A DNA stretch of 64,000 nucleotides, taken from positions 729,852 through 793,851 of the forward strand of contig NZ_GG697169.2 of assembly GCF_000161835.1 (NCBI RefSeq), given 5' to 3'. This document shows positions 25,887-40,800 of this stretch, piece by piece. This DNA is from Thalassobium sp. R2A62 (GTDB lineage: Bacteria > Pseudomonadota > Alphaproteobacteria > Rhodobacterales > Rhodobacteraceae). Under the pieces are notes generated by a model. It worked only from the letters and a program-made list of their open reading frames with translations, was not told the DNA's origin and did no database searches. The first letter of the stretch is position 1. Every line of letters begins with the position of its first letter. A program made the translations under genes and the position numbers.

Positions 25887-28800
25887 CTATGTGCCTATCA
25901 GCCAGCCACCCATCTGCCAACCACCATCGGTCCCATCCTCAGCCGCCGCGGCGCGCGCCGTGGCAAATTCGGCCTCCAGGGCACGCAATGCTGGGTCTTC
26001 CTGAACTTCCGGTGCGGTGCCATGACCAGTCCCGGACGCGCCTTGTTCGCCAGTACCGTTTTCATCGGACGGCGGTTCGGCCGCATTGGTGGCATCCAGC
26101 AACGCGTCTCCCGCCCCGCCCAGCACGCCTTCGATCCTTTGCAGACGGAACCCTGTCAGACCGCTAATCAGGCTCAGATCATCCTCGGACAGCAACCCTT
26201 CCATCAAGGCCGCACCGAAAATGCCGCCATCCAGGAACAACAGATCCATCCGATCAAGGATCGAAACCCGCGCGTCGCCAGGGAAGCCGATGTCGATGTT
26301 GGTACCTTCGGGCGAGCCAACGATGACAGTGCGCTCAGACGAGAAGTTCACGCCAAGTGTGAGCTGAACCAGAAGGTCAAGATCGCGGACCGCCGGGGTC
26401 AGGAACGATGTGATCAGGTCACGATCGCCACCTGTCGGAACAAAACGTACCCGCAGGAATTCACCGGCCACGATGTCGGTTCCGAGCGACAGGCTGAATG
26501 TGTCATTGCCGATACCGCCGATCATCACGTCGAACCCGGTTTCGGGGTCATCAAGCGTGTCCCCGATCAGCGTGTCATTGCCGCCATCGGTGATCGCGGT
26601 GCTTTCAAAGGTCCGTTGCCCTGAGGCAAAGGGCGTCATGCGGGTCAGCAGGCCATTGTCGCCATTCAACAGATCGTTGCCAAGATTGCCGGTCAGGCTG
26701 TCTGCGCCTGCACCGCCAAGCTGGACATCGCGACCGGAGCCACCGACTACAGTGTCGTCGCCACCGGTGCCCGTTTGCGTGTTTTCGACTCGCTCATAGA
26801 TGCCCGTCGTACCCTCGGCCTCGATCCCACCGGCATCGCCGATCACGATGTTCAGGCCCGAGTCGCTGGTGGACATGTCGTTGCCTTCGCCAAGGATCAC
26901 CCAATCGTCGCCTGCCCCGGTGCTGACCGTGTCGTCGCCGCCATAGGCCGGGTCTTCGATCGGACCTTCGAACACCGACCGAACGCCGCTTACAAAAGCG
27001 AGAGTGCCCTGATCGCCCGCGATGACATCATCGCCACCCGCGGTGGTGATCTGATCCCCTGCCGAGCCACCAAAGATGAACGCCGATCCGTCGCTCGCTG
27101 TGATGGTGTCGCTGTCGCCGAATGCGCTGGCATGTGTTGCAATCTGAACCAGTTGCTGGCTGGCCGGGTCCATATCGATCTGACCATTGTCGCCCAGAAT
27201 GACGCCGCCACCTGTGCCGATGCTCAGATCATCGGTGCCCTGCCCGCCGATCACGAAGTCAAGGCCGCCTGCCATGTTCACGACATCGGCGCCGCCTTCG
27301 TCTTCACGCTGCGACTGGATGTTGACGATGCTGGCGGTATCGAATGCCCGGTTGGTGCCCGCGATCTGTTCGATAAGGCCGAAATCCGTGAGGATGACGT
27401 TATTGCCCGACCCGCTGATCACATCCGCACCCGGCGCGCTCAATGCATCCCCGGTTTTCACGTTGTACCCGGTCGTTCCAACCTGTTCGGTCACGATCGA
27501 GATCAATTGCGGTTGCTTTTCAAGGCGCACCGACTGATCGATAATCAGCGCGTTGTCACCATAGACGTGATCGTTTCCGCCAAGCGCGTTGATCGTATCA
27601 TCGCCTGATCCGCCAAGCAGATGATCATTGTGGTTGCTGCCAGTGATCCGATCATTGCCGACACCACCCGAAACGATCACGAAGCCGTTCGCCTCGCTCA
27701 CGTCGATGACGTCATCGCCACCGGCTGCAAATTCGCGCCCCGACCCGTCAAGCGCACCTGTCACGCTGTTGTAGCGCAGGCCATCTTGCGTCGTGTCGCC
27801 AAAGATCGCCAGCGTGCGGTTGTTACCGCCGACATTGGCACCGCTGGTCCCCGCAGGCGCCTGAACACGGATGGTGTCATCCCCGCCGCCGCCATGGACA
27901 ACTGTCAGCGCGTCCGGGGCCGTGCTTTCGATGATCAGCGTGTCGTTGTTGTCGCCCAGCAGCAGTTCGACCACTTCCATTTCATCATAGTTGATACCGG
28001 CCTTGAAGGTTTGCGGATCAGGAATCGCCGTAGTGCCGAAATTCAGCACCAGATCGGTTGTGCCCATATCGAAGCCCGAGATGTTGTCGTAGCCCGTGTT
28101 TGTGTCTTCAGACATCCTGCCGGACTGGACCGCGTTGCTGCCATCGTTGAACACGACCAGACGGTCGGTCTGTTCGTTCTCGTCCACCGGGTTGGTGACG
28201 GCGACAAGTTCAGCGTTCAATTCGGTCGGCAGGGTCTTGGCCACTTTCACGGCACGGTCAGCGCCCGGTCCGACACCGCCAAAGATGAACAGCGGCCCCT
28301 GAATGTCAGATACCAGATGGTTCTGCGCACCGGGGTCAATCGTGGGCTGCGGTTCAGACACGATCGTGCCGATGGTCAGATCGATGGTGATCGGCTGATC
28401 CCAGTTCGTTGCGTTGAACGTCACCGTCTTGTCAGTGTTGTTCCAGCGCGCGGTATCGGTGCTGGTGGCGATGGTCTGACCGTCCGTCAGAACCGAAATG
28501 AAGACATCGGCTGTCGGCATTTTCGACAAGACCAGCGTGTAGGTGTCGGGCGCCGTCGCCGAAACGATGGTGTCACCACCGGTTTCGGTGACCAGAACCT
28601 CGCCCTTTTCATTGTCGAAGATACGCACGTCGACCTCGGTCGGGTCGGCAAGATCGTTCCACGACGCTTGCGTCGTATCAGTTTGATCCAGCGCGATGGA
28701 CAGCCGCTGACGTTCCCGGTTTTCCTCAATCGAGTCGTCAATTGCCGTGACCGTGACATCAATGCCGGTCGCGTAATTGGCCGTGGTGAACTGGACGTGC

Positions 28801-31800
28801 AGCTTGCCGTCATCAACATAGGTGAACGTCGCGTCCGTGCTGGTGACCGTATAATCACTGGTCGGATAGTCGATCTCATAGACGATATCTTCGCCGACAT
28901 CAGGCATACGTGACAGCGTCAGCGTCAGGGTTTCGCCAGCCGCCCCTTCTGCGATGTCGATCGACGACGGATTGCCAGCGACACGGATGCCGTAAGCGTC
29001 ATTGTCGAACACCGTCACTTCGGTATTCGCGATCTTGGTGGTGTTGATCTTGTCGGCAATCTCCACCGGGGTACCGCCTGCGGCCATCGCCTGATGGCTG
29101 ATGACCACGTCGCGCGTACCTTCGGCAGCGCCATCTTCGGGCGCCTGCACATAGACCCTTTGCCATGTGGTGGAGTTGGTGAAGGTCAGGACAGTCGCAG
29201 ATTCGTAACCGCTGCCCGAACTGGTCGAGACCAGTGCAGAGTTTGCCTTCACGGCCCCCGGCAAGCTGCGATCCTGGGTTGATGACCGCGCCGCCGATAC
29301 CGTCAGATACGCGGTCGCCGCAACCGCTTGGGTCATGCGGATGTCGTAGTAGCCGAAGGTCCCGCCTTCGTTGAGGATCGCCAGACCTCTGGTATCCATC
29401 TCAAACAGGCCGGAGTTTTCATTGGCAACGTTCAGGCGCAAACCATCAACGAAGATCCCGTTGAAGGCCGGGTCGAGCGAATTCACCGCGTGGTTGACAA
29501 TGCCCGAGCTGCCTTCGACCTCAAGCGACACGATGTCGGTCATCACGTCGCCCGCGACACTGATGTAATCCGACCCCAGACCGCCAATGACGGTTACTGC
29601 CATATTGGCCGCGGTCGACTGGACATAGAACGTGTCGTCGCCTTCCAGCCCGTCGATCTCGGCCTTTTCGACCCCTTCGAAGCTGATGTTCAGACCCGCG
29701 CCAAAGATGCCCTGTTCGGTGATCAGGAAGCTGTCGGCCCGTTCGGTGCCAAGCACGACGATCGTGTCAGTCCCTGCCCCGCCGTCAATCGCAAGCGGTG
29801 CGTTGATGTTGTAAAGGAAGCTGTCATCGCCGCCGCCGCCAAAGGCTTCGGCATCGCCGCCGCCTGCGGTCCTGGTTGGATCACCCTTTAATACAAAGGC
29901 CCGCACGACGAAGATGTCGTTGCCGTCTTCGCCAAACAGTTTCGTCAAACCCTTGTTGGAGTAGACGTTGAACGTGTCATTTTCCGTGCCGCCATAAACG
30001 ATCATCGGATGGCTGTTGCCGACCGACAGGAAGCCCTGGGTGGTTTCGTTTGTCTCGATCTCATCGCCGAGCAACACATTGGGCACCACACGATCCGACC
30101 CGAACATCTGTCCGATCTGAAACGTGTCTGCGCCCGCGCCACCATCCAGCGTGATCATGGTCGACGTGTCGTCTGAATAGAACTCATCTTCCCCGCCAAG
30201 CGCGTTCACACGCACACGGCCGTTAATGTTGAATTCACCGGTGTCGCGGGTACCGGTATAAATGATGCGTTCGTAATCATCGGTGGTATCGCCGTTGCTA
30301 TCCTCGTTCAGCAACGCGACGAATTCCTTTCGCACAAGGACCACGTCCTTTTCACCGTCGCGACCATTGATCGTCAGCACATCCGCGCCGTCCGATTTGG
30401 CCCCGGTGTCCGCCACTGTGATGACGTTTGTCACGGCGCCGCTGTTGCGGTTGATGATGTACTCATCGCTTTCCTGCTGACCATCGAGGACAAATTCATC
30501 CTCGGCGTCGCGGTTGCCCAGTTCCGTGATCGTGATGTTGTCTTTGTTGCCGCCGGCGCGAACGTAGACGTCGCCGTCAACATCGCCGGGCCGGATCAAA
30601 ATGGTGTCGCTGTCAACGTTGCCACGGATTTCAGTGCTTGTCGCGCTGATGTCGCCGAAAATCTCGACCGTGGCGCCTGTCCCGCTGTCAAAATTCAAAT
30701 AATCGGCCAGAAGCAGGACATCACCCGTCACGTCGATTGAGCTTGCGGCGGTCTGGCGAACATCATCACCGACCCGCAGCGTCAGGTCCTGCGCGCCAGT
30801 ACCATCGTCACCGACCTTCATGTAGCCCGCGATGATCAGGTCGTCGTCGTTCCCGGCGCCTTCGCGGACGGAAATAACAACGTCACCAAGCGACTGCGCA
30901 GCAAACCCGCCAAAGTGGTTTTCGTCGATCCAGAGTGATTGCAAGGATTCGATGAACGCGCCGCCCGCTCCGGCATCAAATGACAAACGCTCCGCTTCAA
31001 TCTCAATATCACTGGCGTTGGTCCCGATGCCCGACGCTTTCATACGCAGGTTGACGGTTTCGACGTTCAACAAGTTGTCAGTATTGCCATCAGTGATCGC
31101 ATCGGTCGTTTCGATATCGACAAGCGCCTGTGACGTCACGCGGTTGATGGCGACCACACCGGCCGAGCCGAGAACGATGTTGTTCACCGCCTGCGCGGTC
31201 AGCAGACCGCCACCTGTCAGCAAGATGTCGAAGCGCTGCAGCGGGTCAATAACACCGATATCGCCAAGCACCGACCGCAGCGTGATGTCATTGGCGCTGA
31301 GCACGGCGCCGTCGGCTCCGAACATGGTGCCCTGGCTCAGGATATCCGCAGCCCCTGTGATCGTCAGATCGCCACCCTGAACGTAAGTGTTGAATTCGTG
31401 AACGACGAAGTTTCCGCCCACTGAGCCCGCCACGCCGGACCCGACGCGGATTTCGATGCGTTCACCATCCGCGCCAAAGTTGCCGCCGACATCCAGCGTC
31501 AGGGTTGACGCCGTGATATCCGCCGACGGGTCATCATCGTCGCTTGAGAAATCGACAACATTGCCGCCGACGTTCAATGCAACGCCCGCGCCCACTTCGA
31601 TATCGCCAATGCTCAGATTGTCGTCCATCGTCAGCACGAAGTCGCCACCGACCAGCGCAAGCTGAACGGTCAGATCATCGCCCAACTGTTCGACATAGGC
31701 GCTTTGCGTGGCTTGCAGCAGCAGCACGCTGTCGCCCGAGGCGTTGATGGTGAAGGGGGTGTCTTCACTGCCGATCATGCCATCCGAGATCAAGCTGATA

Positions 31801-34800
31801 TATTCCTCAGCCGATGCAGCCGCCACGCCATCCGGCGAAATATCGACCATCGAACCGGTGGTCAGCAGTCGCAGGAAGCCGCCACTGTCGACTTTGCGCA
31901 CATCAAGCGACACGCCGTCATGACCGATCCCCGCCATCGAGGTCGAGGTCATTTCAATGGTCGTCCGGGCGTCGGGGTTGCTGGCGCGCAGGTTCACATC
32001 GGCGAAGGGCCGGGCCGAAACGCGCTGAACATCCCAGAAATCTGCAAAGATGTCGCCGGTGTCGATGTCGATGGACCCGACCTCGGGGGTGCGTTCGATG
32101 TCGTCTGTAATGTTGTTCCACGCACCGCCGGGTGCGGACCAGTCGACGGACTGCGGTTCAACCGTCAGGTTAGCGCCCGTATACTGGAAATAGCGATAGG
32201 TCAGTGCGGTCGTATCGCCGGGCACATCCTGCCACGTCCCCCACAGCACCAGAACATCGCCACTGGTCACATCGACCGTCGGGCGGTTTGCATCCGTCAG
32301 ATCACCAAACACGAGGTTCAGCGCGGTCCAGCCCGCAGCGGTCTCCAGCGCGCCCTGCTCCGGCGGATCGGTCGGTGCGGGATTTTCGCCAGGGGCCGTG
32401 ATAATAATATCGGACCCAGTGCGGACGTAGATCTGGTGCACAACATCGACGACATCCTGCACCTGCAGCGCACGGCGAAGGTTCTGGGCGTCAAGTCGTG
32501 CCTGATTTTCCGCGTCAGACAGGCTGTCATCGCGTTCAAGCACGGCGGTGAAGTCGATATCCCTGGGCTCGGTCAGCGTGCCGATCTGGCCTTCGCCCGT
32601 CGCCGTACCGGCCGCGTTCAAGATAACCTCGGGCGCGATGATATTGGCATTTTCAGCGGCGGCAGTCGCGCCGCCGGCAATCGCCCCGACCTCAAGCAGC
32701 GGATACAACGCCTTGGCCACCGCGGCGGGCAAGGTCTGATTCAGGCTGGCAATGCGCGCTAGTTCGGCATCGATCGCCGTTTCGCGCGCCGCATCTTCAA
32801 GGAAAAGGCTTTCGACATAGCTAGACTTGATCTCACGGGCCTTGTTGGCGTCGTGGATGACGACGAACTTGTAGGTCAGGTCCGTTTCAATGGCCGCTTT
32901 GCGGGCCGCGCCATCATAGCCCGCGAACAGACCGTCATAGGTGCAGGCGGTCACATCTGCCGTAATCGCGGCATCGGTTCCGCGCTGCTGGAATTGCGCC
33001 CAGACATTCAGGTAAACATTACTTCCATCCTTGTCGCCTTCGGCCTGAGACCCGTCGCGCACCTCATCGATATAGGATTGAAGCGTGCCGTTGTTGAACG
33101 CCCATAGCGCGTCATGGATCGGCTGGAACTGTGCCAGCGCCGCATCGGTGGCCGCTGCGATCTGCTCAGGTGTTTCGCCGCCCGAAAGTGTCCCCGCAAC
33201 ATAGGTTTGAAAGCTGGTCATGTCAGCCAGAACTGGTTTGTCGATCGCGTTGGCATGGATGTTTTCGATGTAGATCCGCACATCGCTGCCGACGCCGACG
33301 GCATCGTCGGCCAGCGTTGCGTGCAATCCGCCGTAGGTCTGTGACACACGGCTGGCGAAATCGTTCAACAACTGGCGGTCAACCTCGGCGATGAAGGTGC
33401 TCATCTGGTCGATATCGTTGGTTTCGCCATCCACCCAAATCAGGTTGTAATACTGGTTGTAGCTGTCGGTGTTGCGGAAGCTCTTGTCGAATTCCTGAGC
33501 GTGAATCGTGCTGAACCGGGCGGTCTGTTGTGCGGTCGCTTGCGCCACCGTCAGGACCGGACCCGTGGTCGGATCAAGAGCCACAGCCGCTTGGGATGCA
33601 GCGACCGTATTGGCCACCAGATCATCAAAGGACTGCAGGCTGGACAGATCAGAACTGACCGGACCGGTGCCTTCGGGCGTGCGGATCAGGTTCCAGTAAT
33701 CGACATAGACCTGATATTCCGACTTCGCCTTGTTATCCAACTCCTGGCCCGCAATCGTACGTTTGCCTTCGGCCAGGCCCAGACGGGACTGATACGCCGC
33801 AAGCCGCGCGTCGGTCATCGCGCCGTCGGTTTCAAAGTTGTAATCAAGGATCGACCCGGACAACGCCGTCAAACGGACGGCCCCCTCAAGCGATCCGACA
33901 GAGATCGAGCCAAGGCTGTCTTCGGCCTGCTGATCTTCGCGGATAAAGCTGGTGCGGATGTTTTCCGGCTGGACCAGATGCAGATCGCCCGCAACTTCCA
34001 CCACGTTCATGCCAAGCTTCGCAGCCCCTGCAAAGCCGCCATTGACGACCAAATGGTTGGTATCGATGAAAATCGGCTTGTCGACAGTGCCCACCACCGA
34101 TTGGCTGGACTGAAGTTCGATCCGGTCGGCGCGGACATGGGGGTTCGACGCTGAACCGCCGTCGGCTGCAAAGATGCCCTGCGGCGCGCTGATATAGACC
34201 AGCCCACCAGTGGACCACGCGCGTTTGACCACGACATAGCCGTCCGAGTTCGTGTTCGACCCCAGATCGATCATGATCGCAACATCGGCTTCGATGTCCA
34301 GCTCCTGTGTGCCAGCCGGGGGCGTGACAACGGGCGCGGACAAGACGGCAGGCGGCGGTGTAACCGCCGAGGCGAACGACATCAGGCTCATCGGCGCGAC
34401 GCTAAACGCCGCCGGCGCAGCAAAGGCCGCAGCAGCGACGGGCGCCGGGGACTCGACAAAGTTCACAAGAACAGTATCAAACGTGCCCGTAGATCGGACC
34501 GCTTGCAATTTACCTGTGATCGACACGTTCTGCGTTGCGATCACGCTGCCGCCGTTCTTGCCGAACGCTTTGGAAGGTGTGGCGAACAGCGGGTTGATAT
34601 AGACATGCGCATCGGGCGCCATGCGGATATCACCGGCCAGGTTAACCTCGCCGACGCTTTCGATCCGCACTTCGGGGATCACGCTACCGGCCAGGAATTC
34701 AATATTGATCGCACGGTCGGCTTTCAGGCCGATATCCCAGTATTTCTTCAGGCCTTCGGTGGTCGTGGTTTCCTTGTATTTTGTCTTTTTCTTCATGTAA

Positions 34801-37800
34801 CCACCGCCTTCGCTCCACTCGCGGACGGTTTGGTCAAAGTTCTTGAAGGTGGACAGATATTGACCGGCGTCACGGTCATTTTCCGTGAACGTCTGGCCGG
34901 TGACGAGGTCAAAATTATCGGTCTGCAGGTCGATTATAGTGCCATCGGCCTTGAATAGGTCGCTCAGTTGAATCTCAAGCTTCGCACCCGCTGCATCCGG
35001 ATTGTAGCGATAATAAACGGTGGTTTCGCTGCCGCCGCTTGGCGCGAAAGTATGGCGAATGGTATCCCCGTTGAGCAATTCAACAGCCACATTCGTGATG
35101 TTCTTGTAGCGCCCGATGATATCAGCGCCGGCGGCATTCGACGTATTGATGCCAAGAGCAGCTGCCAGTTCATTGAAGGCCTGCGTGCCCTCGCTTTCCA
35201 GAAGCGGGCTGTCGCTCAGCGTTTCGACATTACGCGACAATTCCGTGCCACTGCCGGCCGGGAAGTTGAAGAACAGGTTAAACGTCTTCCAGTATTCGGT
35301 ATAAATTTCCTGCACCACCGATGACTGGCCTTCGGTCCAGACGTAATAAGTGCCCGCCTTTGGCGAATGGGTCGTGGTCGAGCTGCCGATTGGGGTGTCG
35401 CTGCCGATTTGCGTGAACTGCACGCCCTCGAAAACACCGTTGCTGTCACGCGCAATATCACCCCTGAACTGCTGCCGGATTATCCCGCCGGAGTTCTCCG
35501 TATAGACAGTGCGCAACGCGACGTAGTTGTCTTTCTGCGCCTGGTTCGGGTTCGATCCGTCAGACGGAATGTTCAGCGTATCGGTGATCTGGATCACGCC
35601 CTGCCGGTCGCGGCTGGTGTTGATCTGGTTCAGGATCAACTTGTGGTTGGAATAGTTGCGGATCGCCACATCGGCAAAGCCGGATGCAACCTTGAGCACA
35701 CCATTTCCGGTCGAGAACACGTTGCCGGTAATTTCGATCCGGCCACCAGCAAAGTCGATGTCGTCCAGAACGATGGCACGTTCGTTAGCGTCCCAACGGC
35801 CCGACAGAGGCACCTGCGTCCCGTTGATGTTCCCGAACGTGATGCCGAACAAGCCGCTGTCGGCCGAACTGACGATTGACCGGCTGGTTGATGGTGGCAC
35901 GAAGCCTTCGGGGATGGTGATCGAAGCCGACTGAACGCCGGACTGGATCAGCCCGTTGACGTTCACATTGGTTGCAACGATCGAAACCACGCCATTGGCC
36001 ACAACTGCGGAATTGGCTGCGGCAGAATTACGGCCGTTCTGAATTGCAAGGGCTTCAAGGTTGTTCGTGCCGCCAACATCCGCGTGGCGCGTCGCAACAG
36101 AGCCCTTGGTTTCGAAGTCCGACGGCGTAAGCGCCCCGATGAAGTTGCTGACCCCGCCATAAGTCCGCGGATTGGCGCCTGCGTGATACCAATCGGTCGA
36201 GACGATGAAATCACCACCGGACTGGATCGCGACTTCTTTCGCCAGAATCTGACCGGTCAGACGGATTGCGCCCGTGGTGGTCGAGACCGTGACCTTGCCG
36301 AAGTCATTGACGATCGACCCAAGCAGATACAGGTCAGGTGGCAGATCGGGCAGAGTCCCGAGCACAAAAGTTCCCGAATTGACCGCCCCGCCGGTCCAAT
36401 ACCCATTGGCTTGCGCATACACCGTTTCGATCGCGCTGACATATTCGTACGTCGACCGGTTCACCGCGTTGATGGAGATCTTGATGTCAGCGGTTCCGTC
36501 GGACGAATTTCCACCCGAGACAAGCCGGTCATTGGCATAGATGTTGCCGGGGTAGAATTCGGTGTAATCGCCGGTCGCTTCGCTGAAGCGTGCGACTTTG
36601 GTGTTGGCGATCACCACGTCATTCACGCGGTGCATCATGAATACATCTGACCGCACGTCGACCTGTACATCCTTGTGGGCGAGCAATGTCGGGTCCGCCC
36701 CGGTAGTCAGCACGCTGAAAGTCGTAATAGGCTGTTCAGACTGGATAAAGATCGAGCCCGGCGCCGCGATGATGTTCGGGATCTCTAGGAACACGGCTGG
36801 CAGCGTTTCTTCCAGAACAACCGAGCTTCCGTCACTGGGGGGCGGCTCAAGCCCAAGGGCCGTCATCTGGGTTTCGATCTGCTCAAGCTGCGCGGCATAG
36901 CGCACCAACGCCTCGGCATTGCTGTTATGGTCACGCATCCACTGGCGGACCTGCTGGTACTGAGATGCCAGAAGCGTGGCCAGCTCCCCGACGCTGATGA
37001 TCGGGTTGTCCATCGTGCCCGGGCGGATCACGGCGACCTGCTGGAAGAACGCGCTGCGCATGTAGGCGTTGGCGTTCGACCCGAAGGCCTGATCCGTGAC
37101 AACTGCACCCGGGTTGGCACCAAGGTTCTGCCACAGCGCGGTATTGGTGAAATCTGTCGCCTGAATGGTGATCGCCATCGGACCTTCGCCGAGGAAGCGA
37201 TAGTAGTTGCCAACCGTCCCTTCAGCCGTACCGCTGTTTGCGGCCTCAAGCTGCACGACATCCCCGTAATAAAGGTCCGTCGCCAGTGTCTCCGGACTCC
37301 AGTACTGGATTACGTAATCCTGGTTGTCCGCGACGCCCAGAATGACTTCTTTTTCGCTGCCTGTCGCAGTCCCGGTCTGAACTCCCGCATCGTCGAAGAC
37401 GGGGCGCGTGATCTGGTTCGACAGCTGGCGCGCTGTACCGTCCGAGTTGATGACAATGTCAGTCCCGTTCCAGCGGTTCAGCGCCCCGTCACCGACATAG
37501 GCGACCTCATATACCGTCTGGTAATTCACCCCGGCGCGCAGGCGCGCACCCGGGTCGATGACCACATTGGCCGAGCCGCCATGGCTTCCCTGGTTCGTGA
37601 CGTTGTAGCCATAGGGCGGGATCGCAAGAACCAGCACCAGGCCATCATTGCTTTGCTGGAACAGCCCGCGTTCGGCGGACACAACCACATTACCGGCGCT
37701 GTTGATCTTGGACGTGCCGTCAATATCGACCGAGGCCACACGGTTGGTGGTGTTGGTCTGCAGCGCAACGCCAAGCGAGATGAACGCCGACACCAGTGAC

Positions 37801-40800
37801 CCGTTAGCCGCCGTGCGCGACACGGTCGAACTGACGGTGTTGTTTGCCTTACCGGCGCTGACCTCGACCCGCAGGCCTTCGATCGTAGAATTGTCGATAT
37901 CGATCCGGGTGGCGGTGTTGGTGATTGCTTTCACATCCAGGCCAAGGTTCGCAGACAGCAACCCAGACTGGAACACCGCGCCATCGGCAGTGTTGCGCAT
38001 GTTGGCGCGGGTTTCAATCTTCACGTCGCCGCCAAGATTATCGATATACACGCCGTCCATAGACACATCGGTTTCGGCATTGATCGTCTGATCAGTGTCG
38101 GACACTGCGAGACCGCCCAGACCAGACAAGGCGAAAATCTCAACCGCATCGGCGACCGAATGGTCGGTGAGCGCGCGGACCACGACCCGGCTTGGGTCCG
38201 TGAACGTGCCCTTGCCTTCGATCCACAGATCACCAAGCGAGATGGCCGACCGGGATTTGTCGCTATCTGTGCCGACGGTGGCGTCGGTTCCGATGACGGT
38301 CACGCCGGCCAGGTTGCCGGAGCCCGACGACACGTTCGATGCCACCTTCGCGGGCACTCCATTCGTGCTGACAACCGCTTCCTTGTAGACCTTGTTGTAG
38401 GTGTCGATCTGCACCGACGTGCCGGTAATCTTGCTGCGGCCATTGCCGGTCAGAAAATTGATCCGCGCGTCGCCATTGGCATACAGGTTAAGTTTCGCGC
38501 CCGCGCCACTTGCCGCCGCAAAGCTGTTGGCGTCCGCGTTACCATCCATTTCGCGCGATGCGCGGGCGGACAGGTTCACACCATCTGCTTCGATCTGGGT
38601 GTTCGATCCGACCGATATTTCAGATGTCGTGTTGTCGCGCACATGGCTGACAGCCCCGATCGCGACAAACCCACCACCACCGCCTGCCGTGGTGTCCACA
38701 AACATGTCGGTAATCAAATCGGCCAGCGCATTCAACTGTCGGCTGACGATTTCCACGTTGTTTATCAATACGATGCCACTGTCGACATCCTGACCCAAAC
38801 CTGCTTCGGCAAAGGCGGTCATCGAGCCGATGGCGCCCAGACCCGCAGACACACCAAGCGTGGACGAGCGCAGGAACAGGTCAGCGCGCGAAGTCAGATC
38901 AACGAATTGTTCGCCCACCAGGACCGCGTTGTCTATGGTCGTGTCGACGGACCCTTCGGCTTCGGCCCGCGCAACGTTCACTTCCACCGCGATGGTGCCG
39001 ACGCTGACACCGGTGGCGCCGACATCCTTGATATCGACATCCGACAGCGCTGCGACTTCGATTGAATGCGCGGTCACACGGGCGTCCTTGACCATGGCAG
39101 ACACGGTCGAACTGTGACGCGAAAGCATGACAGCGGCGCCCACGGCCAGGCCGATAGGCGCAATCGCGGTATTGATGTTGGCGACGTTACTGTCGAATTC
39201 GGCCGTGTCCTTGGCCTCGACCGTCACCTTGCCCGATGTCGCGCTGACCTCGGATTCCTTACCGGACAGGTCGATCTTGGCCATGACGCTGTTTTGCACC
39301 GTCAGCGTAATTTCGAGCCCACCGCCGGTCGCGGAAATACCGCCACCCGAGATGGCCACGCCAACCCCGTTCAGGTCCAGCAGGCGCGAGATCGAATCCG
39401 CGTCCACGGTCACGTCGCCGCCCGCTTCCAGCACCCGGCCGACATGCCCGGTATGATCCACAACGGCATGCGATGTGTTTTGGACATCCACCTGCAGGAT
39501 GCTGACATTGATCGCAATCGCGCCAAGTCCGACAGACATCGCGACGCCCACCATTGTAGAGCCAGAGCCGTTCGGCACGGCGTCATTCACGAGCGTCTCG
39601 GCAAAGGACAGCACGCTTATGTCGCCGCCAGCCGTGATCAGGCTGTTCGTGGAAATCGCTTCAACCGTTGAATAGTTCGAGACCGACACCCCGATACCGG
39701 CCCCTGCGACCGACCCGCCAAGGCCGATGGCAACGGCAACCGATGCTGTGGCGGCCTCGACCCGATGCTCTTCCTTGGCGTCGGCATTGACCTGAACGTT
39801 GCCACCAGCGGTCAACTGGCTGTTAGTCACGACCGCACGCGTGCGTTGTTCCCGGTCACCCGGCCCATCGCCACCGACGCGGCTGGACAGGATAGACACC
39901 CCGATCGACCCAGCGCCCGCGATGATGCCGCCGCTGACAGCGGCTGAAACCGTGACGATCCGCGCTTTGAGAAGCGTGTCGTTCGTCGCGATGGCATCGA
40001 TATTACCGGCATAAGCCGTCAGCCGCGCGTTCGTGATGAAGGCTTCGCTGTTGTTGGAAACCGCGTTGTGCACCGATGCGCCCGCCCCGGAAATCGCGAT
40101 GCCGCCAAACAGACCGAAGGACGCCGCGACCGAAGCCGCAACCGCCGTGCCGAAGACCGTGGCATCGTTGTCGGCATTGACGGTAATGTTGCCACCCGTT
40201 GCCGGAATGGCATCCACAGCCGGGGTGATAATAACCGGTGCCCCGCCTCCGGCAGGAACAGTCGTGACCGCCGGAATGCCCGCAACGCCCGCGGTCCCTG
40301 CCACGACCATCTGATCGACGCCCAGGGCGCCATCCGTGATCTGTGCCTTGACGTCATTGCTGACGGTGCTCTGCGCAATCGCGACCCCGATAGAAATGGC
40401 GACCCCGACGGCCAGCCCCCCAACGCCCACAGCGACCGATGCGCCGACGGCGATGGCCTGAATATCGGCATTATCTGTCGCAGCCACGTTGAGGCTGCGC
40501 ACGGTCAGCATGGTGTTCAACCCGCCGACCGGACCGCTGGTGCGTGTCACCTCGGCCAGGGTGTTCACATTAACCTTGTTGTAGACGCCCGCGCCCGCGC
40601 CGGACAGGGCGCCCGCCACATCGCTCGATACCGCGACGGCGGCGGAAATGGCGTCCCCATTGGCGAAGATGCGCGACGAATTGGTTGCCGTGACGGACAT
40701 CTCGCCAGCCACAGTCATGCGCGCGTCGGCGACCCGTGCGATCACGTCGAATGGGTTGCTGGACGATCCGACCTCATTCGACACAAAGACCGCCCCGATC

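Noticed and set aside
27621-28913. 430-codon + strand frame and similar ones (36927-37799, 40068-41276) opposite the giant gene
   Set aside because: Antisense by-products of repeated GTC/GAC/GCC codons in the giant gene; no start signals, and the translations are low-complexity.
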